NCBI GenBank assembly: GCA_027489295.1
Contig: JAIYAA010000373.1
Span: 1-8,738 of the forward strand
Origin: Sphingomonadales bacterium
GTDB lineage: Bacteria; Pseudomonadota; Alphaproteobacteria; Sphingomonadales; Sphingomonadaceae
DNA length: 8,738 nucleotides
Reading direction: 5' to 3'
Positions 1-5,273 of this stretch are shown in pieces. Every line of letters begins with the position of its first letter. Positions within the stretch are counted from its first letter, which is position 1. Both the position numbers and the translations under genes were made by a program. The notes below the pieces were generated by a model that saw only the letters and a program-made list of their open reading frames with translations, was not told the origin of the DNA and did no database searches.

Positions 1-2
1 CA

Positions 3-551
3 ACCGTCGCCGCGATCCGCGCCAGCGTCGAGAAGAAGCTCGCCGTCTGGGGCCCGCAGCTCAAGGAAAACGGCCCGCAGGCGCTCGCCGATATCGTGTT
101 CCCCGAAAGCTTCGACGGCCCGACGCTGCAGGTGGACGGCGAGACGATCGAGATCCTCGCGGCGGAAGGTCTCGCCAACCGGCGGACGCTGTTCGTGCCC
201 GCGCTCAACGCGGTGGTCGGCGGCGTGCTGGTCTTCTCCGGCGTCCATGTCTGGACCGCGGACACGCCCACGGCCAAGCAGCGGGCAAGCTGGCGCGCGA
301 ACCTGGCAGCGCTCGCCGCGCGCAAGCCCGCGGTCGTCGTCCCCGGCCACATGGCCGTAACGGCGGCAACCGATAGCTCCGCCATTGCCTTCACCATCGC
401 CTATCTCACCGCGTTCGACGAGGAACTGCCCCGCGCCGCCAACGCCGCCGCGCTCAAGGCCGCAATGGAAGCGCGCTTCCCCGGGCTGGGCATGGGCGTC
501 GCGCTCGACATCGGTTCCAAGGTCGCCACCGGCGAAATGCAGTGGGGTTGA
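3..551 (+). CDS. MBL-fold metallo-hydrolase, C-terminal part (5' end outside window)
   Basis: The frame is open from the left window edge to a TGA at 549-551, giving 182 visible residues. The in-frame GTG at position 96 codes an internal valine and is unlikely to be the start. The visible part matches the C-terminal half of stand-alone metallo-beta-lactamase-fold hydrolases: a strand with VFSGVHVWTADT (visible residues about 78-89), then a helix, then the late metal-site strand VVVPGHM with its histidine at about visible residue 116. The HxHxDH motif that binds most of the metal must lie upstream of the window, so catalytic competence cannot be judged. The substrate is unknown; the fold covers thioesterases, lactonases and other hydrolases. 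The next gene starts one base after its stop, so the two are probably co-transcribed and translationally coupled. The fold call is fairly secure, the function is not. Confidence 0.75.
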   Translation, partial: TVAAIRASVEKKLAVWGPQLKENGPQALADIVFPESFDGPTLQVDGETIEILAAEGLANRRTLFVPALNAVVGGVLVFSGVHVWTADTPTAKQRASWRANLAALAARKPAVVVPGHMAVTAATDSSAIAFTIAYLTAFDEELPRAANAAALKAAMEARFPGLGMGVALDIGSKVATGEMQWG

Positions 552-552
552 T

Positions 553-942
553 ATGACCAGCAATCTGGAGTTGATCCGCGCGACCTATGGAGGTGCGTCG
601 GAAGACAATGGCCGGGCGCTGATGGCAGCGCTGGCCCCCGACGCCCGCTGGACCGAAGCGGCGGGCTTTCCCTATGCCGGCACCTATGTGGGGCCGGAGG
701 CGATCGCAGCCGGCGTGTTCCAGCGCCTGGGCAGCGAATGGGTCGGCTACTGCGCAGAGGTGCACACCTATCTGGCGGATGGCGACCGGGTGGCGGCGTT
801 CGGTGTCTATTCCGGCACCTACAAGGTCACCGGCAAGGCCATGCGCGCCACCTTCGCCCACCTCTATCGGCTGAAGGACGGCAAGATCGTCAGCATGGAG
901 CAGGTGGTAGACAGCGCGATGGTGCGCGCCGCCATGGCGTAG
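553..942 (+). CDS. SnoaL-like / NTF2-like small protein
   Basis: This 129-residue protein has the size and pattern of the SnoaL/NTF2 cone fold: an N-terminal helix (LELIRATYGGASEDNGRALMAAL), then DARWTEAAGFPYAGTYVGPEAI, and late beta strands (VAAFGVYSGTYKVTGKAMRATFAHLYRLKDGKI). The family includes ketosteroid-isomerase-like enzymes, polyketide cyclases and many proteins of unknown role, and the sequence does not single out one of them. I chose the ATG at 553 because it follows the upstream stop by one base and gives a normal family N-terminus; a longer in-frame extension to 385 would overlap the upstream gene. No strong Shine-Dalgarno is visible, which fits translational coupling to the MBL gene. 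It may act on the same compound class as its neighbour, but this is only inferred from position. Confidence 0.85.
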   Translation: MTSNLELIRATYGGASEDNGRALMAALAPDARWTEAAGFPYAGTYVGPEAIAAGVFQRLGSEWVGYCAEVHTYLADGDRVAAFGVYSGTYKVTGKAMRATFAHLYRLKDGKIVSMEQVVDSAMVRAAMA

Positions 943-964
943 GGCGGATGGCCCGACTGCCGAT

Positions 965-1747
965 CTAGGAAAGCAAGGCCCCGGCCCCCTGGGAGGGCGG
1001 TCGCAAGCTCGCGCCCACTCGCTCGAAAAAGGCGCGATCGACGGGTGCTTTCGCACCGCCCCACTCGGGATGCCATTGTACCGCCAGCACCTCTGCGCCG
1101 CAGGGGCGGGCCGAGACCGCCTCGATCAGCCCGTCCTCGTGGGACAAAGCTTCGATCGTCAGGCCGTCGCCAAGCCGGTCGATGCCCTCGCGGTGGACCG
1201 AATTGACGTTGACCATGGTTTCTTGCGCAATCCCGCCCAGCAGACCACCTGGCAGCAACGTCAGGTCGTGGCGCTGCTCGAACAGCGCCTCGAACGGCAC
1301 GTCGCCCGCGCGGTGATGCTCTTCGCCGAGATCGCGGCGCAATGACCCGCCGAACAGCACGTTGATTTCCTGAAGCCCGCGGCAGATACCGAATACCGGT
1401 CGGCCGCTTTCGATCATCCGTTCGGCAAGCGCGAGGGCGACGCGGTCGCGCTGCGGATCGGCGCGCGATTCCGGTACCGGGCGCCCGCCATAATGATGCG
1501 GCTCTACGTCCGATCGTGAACCGGTGAGCAGCAGCCCGTCCAGCCGCCCGGTGAGCGCTGCCACATCGGCGACCTCCACCAGGGCGGGGACCAGCAGCAC
1601 GGTCGCCCCCGAGATCCGCGACAGTGGCTCGATGAAGCGGCTGGCGACCGCCTGGATCGGCCGGTCCGCCACCTCATTGCAGCAGAGCACGCCGATCACC
1701 GGCCGCTGGGCGGTCGGTGCGGGATCGCGGCGGACGAAGCGGGCCAT
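965..1747 (-). CDS. Gamma-glutamyl hydrolase / class I glutamine amidotransferase-like (peptidase C26, PuuD-like)
   Basis: This 260-residue protein has the full class I glutamine amidotransferase fold. The N-terminal strand is PVIGVLCC (16-23), and DGLLLTGSRSDVEPHHYGG (70-88) is the GG/G-S-D-x-x-P signature of the C26 hydrolase branch. The nucleophile elbow is FGICRGLQEINVLFGG with Cys122, and QWHPEW supplies His226 and Glu228 to complete the Cys-His-Glu triad. Family members such as PuuD hydrolyse gamma-glutamyl-GABA; other C26 members cleave gamma-glutamyl chains or degrade small amides. No polyamine-catabolism genes are visible nearby, so the natural substrate is uncertain. The gene lies 4 bases downstream of the peroxiredoxin stop on the same strand and is probably read from the peroxiredoxin promoter. 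Length is normal and nothing is missing. It is cytoplasmic, with no signal peptide. Confidence 0.88.
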   Translation of the reverse strand: MARFVRRDPAPTAQRPVIGVLCCNEVADRPIQAVASRFIEPLSRISGATVLLVPALVEVADVAALTGRLDGLLLTGSRSDVEPHHYGGRPVPESRADPQRDRVALALAERMIESGRPVFGICRGLQEINVLFGGSLRRDLGEEHHRAGDVPFEALFEQRHDLTLLPGGLLGGIAQETMVNVNSVHREGIDRLGDGLTIEALSHEDGLIEAVSARPCGAEVLAVQWHPEWGGAKAPVDRAFFERVGASLRPPSQGAGALLS

Positions 1748-1751
1748 GCGT

Positions 1752-2393
1752 TCAGTCCGCCACTTCGGGCTGCGGTACCGTGCGCAGATAGGGGGTGTGT
1801 TCGGTCCATCCTGCCGGGAACAGCGCCTTGGCCTCGTCGGTGCCGAGCGAGGGCAGGATGATCACGTCGTCGCCTTGGCGCCAATCGGCCGGCGTCGCGA
1901 CCTTGTGCGCGTCGGTCAGCTGGAGGCTGTCGATCGTGCGCAGCAGCTCGTCGAAGTTGCGGCCGGTCGAGGCGGGATAGGTGAGGGTCAGGCGCACCCG
2001 CTTGGCGGGATCGACCACGAACACGCTGCGCACGGTGTTGGTGTCCGAGGCGTTGGGATGAATGAGGTCGAGCAGCGTCGCGACGCGGCGGTCGATGTCC
2101 GCGATCAGCGGGAAATTGAGGGCGGTCCCTTGCGTCCGTTCGATATCGCCGGCCCAGGCGAGATGCTGCGCGACCGCATCGACGGACAGGCCGATCACCT
2201 TTACGTTCCGCCGGTCGAACTCGGGCTTGAGCTTGGCCACCGCGCCCAGTTCGGTGGTGCAGACCGGCGTGAAATCCTTGGGATGCGAGAACAGCACCAC
2301 CCAGCTGTCGCCTGCCCAGGCATGGAAATTGAGCGGCCCTTGCGTCGATTCCTGGGTGAAGTCGGGGAAGGTGTCGAAGAGCTTGAGCGACAT
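1752..2393 (-). CDS. 1-Cys peroxiredoxin (Prx6 type, AhpC/TSA superfamily)
   Basis: This thiol peroxidase of 213 residues reduces H2O2, alkyl hydroperoxides or peroxynitrite in the cytoplasm. The active-site block reads HPKDFTPVCTTE, with Pro38, Thr42 and the peroxidatic Cys45 forming the PxxxTxxC motif; Arg122 (in TNTVRSVFVVDP) fits the catalytic arginine. Cys45 is the only cysteine in the protein, so there is no resolving cysteine, and the Prx6-specific C-terminal extension is present (KVATPADWRQGDDVIILPS, about 164-182). Such enzymes depend on an outside thiol such as glutathione for recycling. The start at 2391-2393 is set by an excellent Shine-Dalgarno (AGGAGG, 2400-2405 on the complement) 6 bases upstream. 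It is the first gene of a two-gene operon with the C26 hydrolase, and its promoter must lie in the 284-base divergent region. Confidence 0.95.
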   Translation of the reverse strand: MSLKLFDTFPDFTQESTQGPLNFHAWAGDSWVVLFSHPKDFTPVCTTELGAVAKLKPEFDRRNVKVIGLSVDAVAQHLAWAGDIERTQGTALNFPLIADIDRRVATLLDLIHPNASDTNTVRSVFVVDPAKRVRLTLTYPASTGRNFDELLRTIDSLQLTDAHKVATPADWRQGDDVIILPSLGTDEAKALFPAGWTEHTPYLRTVPQPEVAD

Positions 2394-2517
2394 GCGAATC
2401 CTCCTGTGGCCGACGACCGGCAGGCAACAATCTCCTCCATATAGATCGGAATTGAAGAGAAGAAATTATTGGGGTCGCTGAAGCGGCTCGACGCCGGCGC
2501 CCACGCCTCGGTTCGGG

Positions 2518-2566
2518 ATTCGCTTCCTCCGACTGGGCGGGGGAGGGCGGCGAATGGACCATCGCC
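2518..2566. repeat. Overlapping inverted repeats / hairpin in divergent promoter region
   Basis: Two dyads overlap here. The first pairs ATTCGC (2518-2523) with GCGAAT (2550-2555), and inside it CCTCC (2526-2530) with GGAGG (2542-2546), giving an imperfect hairpin. The second is a compact near-palindrome at 2549-2566: GGCGA and TGG on the left pair with CCA and TCGCC on the right around a single central A (2558), with one unpaired A at 2554. It could be an operator, an RNA hairpin in a leader, or part of a dispersed intergenic repeat. No T-tract follows, so it is not a standard terminator. Confidence 0.45.
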
Positions 2567-2666
2567 TCTAAAGCTGGGCTTGGAGGGGCACGGAGATTTT
2601 GTACGTTCAAATCCGATTTCTTGAGTGGGAATTTGGAGGTCACGCGTTGCGCTTCGCGGCGCATTC

Positions 2667-2672
2667 AAGGAG
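2667..2672 (+). promoter_or_regulatory. Shine-Dalgarno AAGGAG of the thioredoxin-like gene
   Basis: AAGGAG lies 5 bases before the ATG at 2678 and decides this start over an in-frame upstream alternative at 2621, which would place 19 charged residues before the signal peptide. Confidence 0.8.
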
Positions 2673-2677
2673 CCACC

Positions 2678-3196
2678 ATGCGTCTTGCCGTCCCCGCTGC
2701 TCTGCTCGCCGGCGCGCTCGTGCTGCCCGCCGCCGCACCGGCGCCCGACCGGGCCCCCGCGCTCGGCATCGCCAGCTTCGAGGCGCTGCCCAAGCCGCTG
2801 CCGCTGCCCTATGACGAGAAGGCCGATGCCGAAGCCGCGGTGAAGGCTGCCAGGGCGCGGGCGATCAAGGGGCACAAGCTGCTGCTGATCGATCTCGGTG
2901 GCAACTGGTGCCTCGATTGCCGCCTGCTTGCCGGCACGATCGAACTGCCGAAGCTCAAGCCTTGGGTGGCGCGCCATTACGAGGTGGTGACCGTCGACAT
3001 CGGCCGGTTCGATCGCAACCTCGCCATCCCGACCCGCTACGGCGCGGGGCCGCGGCCGGAAGGCGTGCCGGCGCTGCTCATTGTCGATCCCAAGACCAAC
3101 AAGCTGCTCAACGGCGGTCGCGTCTCCGCGCTGGCCGATGCACGCAGCCTCACGCCGCAGGCGCTGGCCGACTGGCTGGCGCAGTGGACGCGCTGA
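2678..3196 (+). CDS. Exported thioredoxin-fold protein with WCLDC active site
   Basis: The protein has 172 residues. The N-terminus (MRLAVPAALLAGALVLPAAAPAP) is a short Sec-type signal peptide, or possibly a membrane anchor, with likely cleavage near residues 20-24, so it should work in the periplasm. A helical segment (about 43-65) precedes the thioredoxin core. LLLIDLGGNWCLDCRLL carries the redox pair Cys78-x-x-Cys81, and GVPALLIVDP carries the cis-proline (Pro131). Between these the chain KPWVARHYEVVTVDIGRFDRN resembles thioredoxin_7/DsbD-gamma-like members of the superfamily. The last helix is ALADWLAQW. Role is a thiol-disulfide reductase or oxidoreductase; the direction of electron flow and the partner are not visible. 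A DOPA-dioxygenase-family gene follows after 34 bases and is probably co-transcribed. The fold is secure, the physiological role is not. Confidence 0.9.
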   Translation: MRLAVPAALLAGALVLPAAAPAPDRAPALGIASFEALPKPLPLPYDEKADAEAAVKAARARAIKGHKLLLIDLGGNWCLDCRLLAGTIELPKLKPWVARHYEVVTVDIGRFDRNLAIPTRYGAGPRPEGVPALLIVDPKTNKLLNGGRVSALADARSLTPQALADWLAQWTR

Positions 3197-3230
3197 CGCA
3201 CTCACTCGATCATCTGCAGGCGGGGGAAGC

Positions 3231-3947
3231 ATGCACGACGAAACCATCGTTCCGAATACGGCAGAGGACCAGGCCTGGGCCGATCTGCTGGCACCCACGC
3301 GGCGCGGGCTGATCACCGGCTCGACGCTGGCGGCCGCAGGGATCGCGGCGACCGGGCTGGGGGCGGGGGCGGCCCATGCCCAGAGCCAGGCGGCGCTGGG
3401 GGACCCGAATTTCCGGCCGATCCTGCCGCCGCGTGATGTGGGCAAGAGCCCCTGGGGCGACAAGACCGCGCTCGAGCCGGCCGGGCGCCCGCCGAGCATC
3501 CGCCCCGAGGGCGGCGACGGGCTGCCGGAACGCCCGCGGCCCTACACCGCGGTCAAGAGCTATCACGCGCACATCTATTTCGATGAGGACAATTACCCCA
3601 AGGCCGCGCGGCTGCGGCAATGGGTGATCGAGCGCTTCCCGGTCGAGCTCGGCAACTGGAACCTGACCCCGCGCGGGCCGCACGTGACGCCGTCCTTCTA
3701 TTTCGGTTTCACCAACGATCTGCTGCCGGTGGTGGTGCCTTGGCTGCAGCTGAACAGCCTGGGGCTGACGATCCTGCTGCATCCCAATACCGACGATCCG
3801 CGTGCGGACCATCTCCACTATACGCTGTGGGTGAACCGCTCGCAGCCGGTGAATGCCTATGGCTGGAAAAAGGCCGGCGAGCCGGGCGCGGAGCCGGTCG
3901 AGCGGATCTATCCCAATATCCGTCCGACCCGCCCGCTGGAGGTGTGA
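3231..3947 (+). CDS. Tat-exported DOPA 4,5-dioxygenase family protein
   Basis: The protein has 238 residues. The start is the only ATG before the signal peptide and follows a purine-rich GGGGGAAG ribosome site. Residues 1-50 form a long Tat-type leader: TRRGLITGS with Arg24-Arg25, an alanine/glycine-rich core, and an AHA|QS cleavage site near residue 50. A proline-rich linker (about 56-105) follows. The catalytic domain begins at KSYHAHIYFDEDN with His112 and His114, continues with NWNLTPRGPHVTPSFYFGF (His151), and ends with ILLHPNTDDPRADHLHYTLWV (His184, His194, His196), the pattern of the small, fungal-type DOPA 4,5-dioxygenase family (Pfam DOPA_dioxygen). Family members open the catechol ring of L-DOPA or related catechols using Fe(II). 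Tat export would suit a metalloenzyme folded in the cytoplasm. The true substrate is unknown; catechol-containing aromatics are likely. The upstream thioredoxin-like protein may be a partner. Confidence 0.88.
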   Translation: MHDETIVPNTAEDQAWADLLAPTRRGLITGSTLAAAGIAATGLGAGAAHAQSQAALGDPNFRPILPPRDVGKSPWGDKTALEPAGRPPSIRPEGGDGLPERPRPYTAVKSYHAHIYFDEDNYPKAARLRQWVIERFPVELGNWNLTPRGPHVTPSFYFGFTNDLLPVVVPWLQLNSLGLTILLHPNTDDPRADHLHYTLWVNRSQPVNAYGWKKAGEPGAEPVERIYPNIRPTRPLEV

Positions 3948-4137
3948 CCCCATGTCCCGGTGACGGCTGGGTTTCGCGGCAACCGCCGGATGCGGGCGGA
4001 GGAGAACCGGACGATCGGTAGCCGTCCCAGCGCAGCGCCGGCAGCGACACGGCCGCGCGACGGAGGCAATGTTGCGCGCCGCACGCACAATATTGCCTCC
4101 GCAGCGTTTCCGGCTAGCATCGGCGGATGGGTGGGCG
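3948..4137. promoter_or_regulatory. Intergenic region upstream of the membrane AraC gene
   Basis: These 190 bases lie between the dioxygenase-family stop and the chosen AraC start. I see no gene. The section 4061-4101 holds a strong inverted repeat, and the AT-richer centre of its right half (ACAATATT, 4087-4094) is the only promoter-like base composition. A clear -35/-10 pair could not be identified. The purine-rich stretch GGGTGGGCG directly precedes the ATG at 4138 and can serve as a modest ribosome site. Confidence 0.5.
4061..4101. repeat. Perfect 10-bp inverted repeat, possible operator
   Basis: CGGAGGCAAT (4061-4070) is matched exactly by ATTGCCTCCG (4092-4101). Inside these arms pairing continues as a G:T wobble (4071/4091), TTG with CAA (4072-4074/4088-4090), one mismatch, and GCG with CGC (4076-4078/4084-4086), leaving a loop of five bases. 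The dyad centre is near 4081 and the element ends 36 bases before the AraC start codon. No T-run follows. Its position suits an operator for the adjacent regulator or an RNA hairpin in its leader. Confidence 0.65.
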
Positions 4138-5244
4138 ATGGTTGACGGGCTGACATTTGGATGGCGGACGGCGGTTCTGAGCGTCGCCGCGGTGCAGCTG
4201 CTCGCCATCGCCATCGGGCTTACCCTGGTGTTCGCCAATCGCGTGGCCAACCGTACGCTGGCCACGCTGCTGATCATCCTCGTCGGCATTCTGGTGCCGT
4301 GGCTGATCGGCTTTGCCGGCTTCTACGATCGCTGGCGCTGGCTGACCTTCGCGCCGTTCCAGATCACGCTCGCCGTGGCGCCACTCATCTGGCTCTATGC
4401 CCATGCGCTGGTGACGGGCCACTGGCCGGCAAACGGCGGGCGGCATCTGCTGCCGGCGGTGGTCCAGGCGACGTTCCTGACCGCAAGCTTCCTGTTGCCG
4501 ATGCCGCTCAAGCAGCGCTGGTCGGATATCGTCCACCAGCCTTATTCCGTCGCCGCCGACCTAGCGACCATCGTCGGGCTCGCCTGGTACGGGATCGCGG
4601 GGCTGCGGCTGCTCCATCGCTATCGCGGGCTGCTTGCCAGCCAGCACAGCGACGATCACCGGTTCGCCGCGCGGTGGCTGAGCCGGGCGATCGGCGCCAC
4701 GCTCGTGCTGCTGCCGATCTGGGCAGGATATGCGCTGCGGGATGCCATCGCGCCGATTGGCTATGTCGGCCTGATGGGGCTGTATCTGGCGATCGCAGCC
4801 TTCGCGCTGTACCTTGGCGTCGAAGGATGGCGGCACGCCGCGCTGGCGTTTCCGCACCTCGACGATCTCGCGATCCCCGATGCCGGCCCGCCGGCCCGGG
4901 ACTGGCGCGGGCTGGCGGAGCGATGGGCGGCCAAGGTCGCCACCGAACGCTGGCACTGCGATCTGGACCTGTCGCTCGCCGTCCTGGCGCAGCGTCTGGG
5001 CACCAACACCAACCATCTGTCGCGCGCGGTGAACGAAGGCCTTGGCCTCAACTTCTCGACCTTTATCGGCCGGATGCGTGCGGAAACCGTGGCAGCAGCG
5101 CTGCGCGGCGGGAGCAGGGCCGATCTGCTCGACCTGGCGCTGGACGCCGGGTTCAGCTCGAAGGCGAGTTTCAACCGCGCCTTCCTCGCGACGTTCGGGC
5201 AGACGCCGTCCGCCTATCGCGGGCAAGTCGCAAAACACGAATAA
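4138..5244 (+). CDS. Membrane-bound AraC-family transcriptional regulator (seven TM segments + AraC HTH)
   Basis: The protein has 368 residues. The N-terminal two thirds hold about seven hydrophobic spans (roughly 9-33, 40-61, 69-91, 103-121, 138-159, 182-199 and 206-226), and the C-terminus is an AraC-type double helix-turn-helix domain (about 256-363). The DNA-binding part shows LSLAVLAQRLGTNTNHLSRAVNE (first HTH) and the family signature LALDAGFSSKASFNRAFLATFGQTPSAYR (second HTH). The design implies a sensor in the membrane with the DNA-binding domain facing the cytoplasm. An in-frame ATG at 4069 would add 23 residues but would put the perfect inverted repeat inside the coding region; the ATG at 4138 leads straight into the first membrane span, so I prefer it. 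The S41 peptidase gene follows after 29 bases and is the likely co-transcribed partner or target. The signal is unknown. Confidence 0.9.
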   Translation: MVDGLTFGWRTAVLSVAAVQLLAIAIGLTLVFANRVANRTLATLLIILVGILVPWLIGFAGFYDRWRWLTFAPFQITLAVAPLIWLYAHALVTGHWPANGGRHLLPAVVQATFLTASFLLPMPLKQRWSDIVHQPYSVAADLATIVGLAWYGIAGLRLLHRYRGLLASQHSDDHRFAARWLSRAIGATLVLLPIWAGYALRDAIAPIGYVGLMGLYLAIAAFALYLGVEGWRHAALAFPHLDDLAIPDAGPPARDWRGLAERWAAKVATERWHCDLDLSLAVLAQRLGTNTNHLSRAVNEGLGLNFSTFIGRMRAETVAAALRGGSRADLLDLALDAGFSSKASFNRAFLATFGQTPSAYRGQVAKHE

Positions 5245-5273
5245 CTGCGCCGCTACGTGGTTTTGAGGCGCAT

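Larger units (their letters stand above)
2394..2677. promoter_or_regulatory. Divergent intergenic region between peroxiredoxin operon and thioredoxin-like gene
   Basis: These 284 bases hold no convincing gene and must carry promoters for both directions. The stretch 2431-2470 is clearly AT-richer than the rest of the window, which is typical of promoter DNA in a GC-rich genome. Read on the minus strand it contains TATATG at about 2439-2444, a possible -10 for the peroxiredoxin gene, but I found no good -35 at the right distance. A second AT-richer patch (2596-2636) lies upstream of the thioredoxin-like gene; again no clear hexamer pair stands out. Shine-Dalgarno sites bound the region at both ends. 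The centre (2518-2566) holds overlapping inverted repeats, described separately. Confidence 0.6.

Noticed and set aside
942..954. GGGC/GCCC hairpin between the convergent SnoaL-like and C26 genes as a terminator.
   Set aside because: The stem is only 4 bp and no T-run follows on either strand.
2201..3499. Long minus-strand open frame (432 codons) across the divergent region and the thioredoxin-like gene.
   Set aside because: It is antisense to a well-supported exported thioredoxin-fold gene and overlaps the peroxiredoxin start. The composition is typical of antisense frames in GC-rich DNA.
3962..4026. GACGGCT (3962-3968) and AGCCGTC (4020-4026) inverted repeat, and CCGCC/GGCGG (3983-3999), after the dioxygenase-family stop.
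   Set aside because: The first has a 51-base loop and the second a 5-bp stem; both are expected by chance in DNA this GC-rich, and neither has a terminator tail.
3210..4289. Minus-strand open frame of 359 codons opposite the dioxygenase-family gene.
   Set aside because: Its translation is arginine/proline/histidine-rich with no recognisable domain; the + strand carries the conserved histidine motifs.
4161..5273. The S41 reading frame stays open for over 1.1 kb upstream, across the whole AraC gene, suggesting one 865-residue protein.
   Set aside because: The upstream part reads as arginine/alanine-rich shadow translation, while the overlapping frame encodes a clear AraC regulator. The S41 gene has its own ribosome site and signal peptide at 5274.
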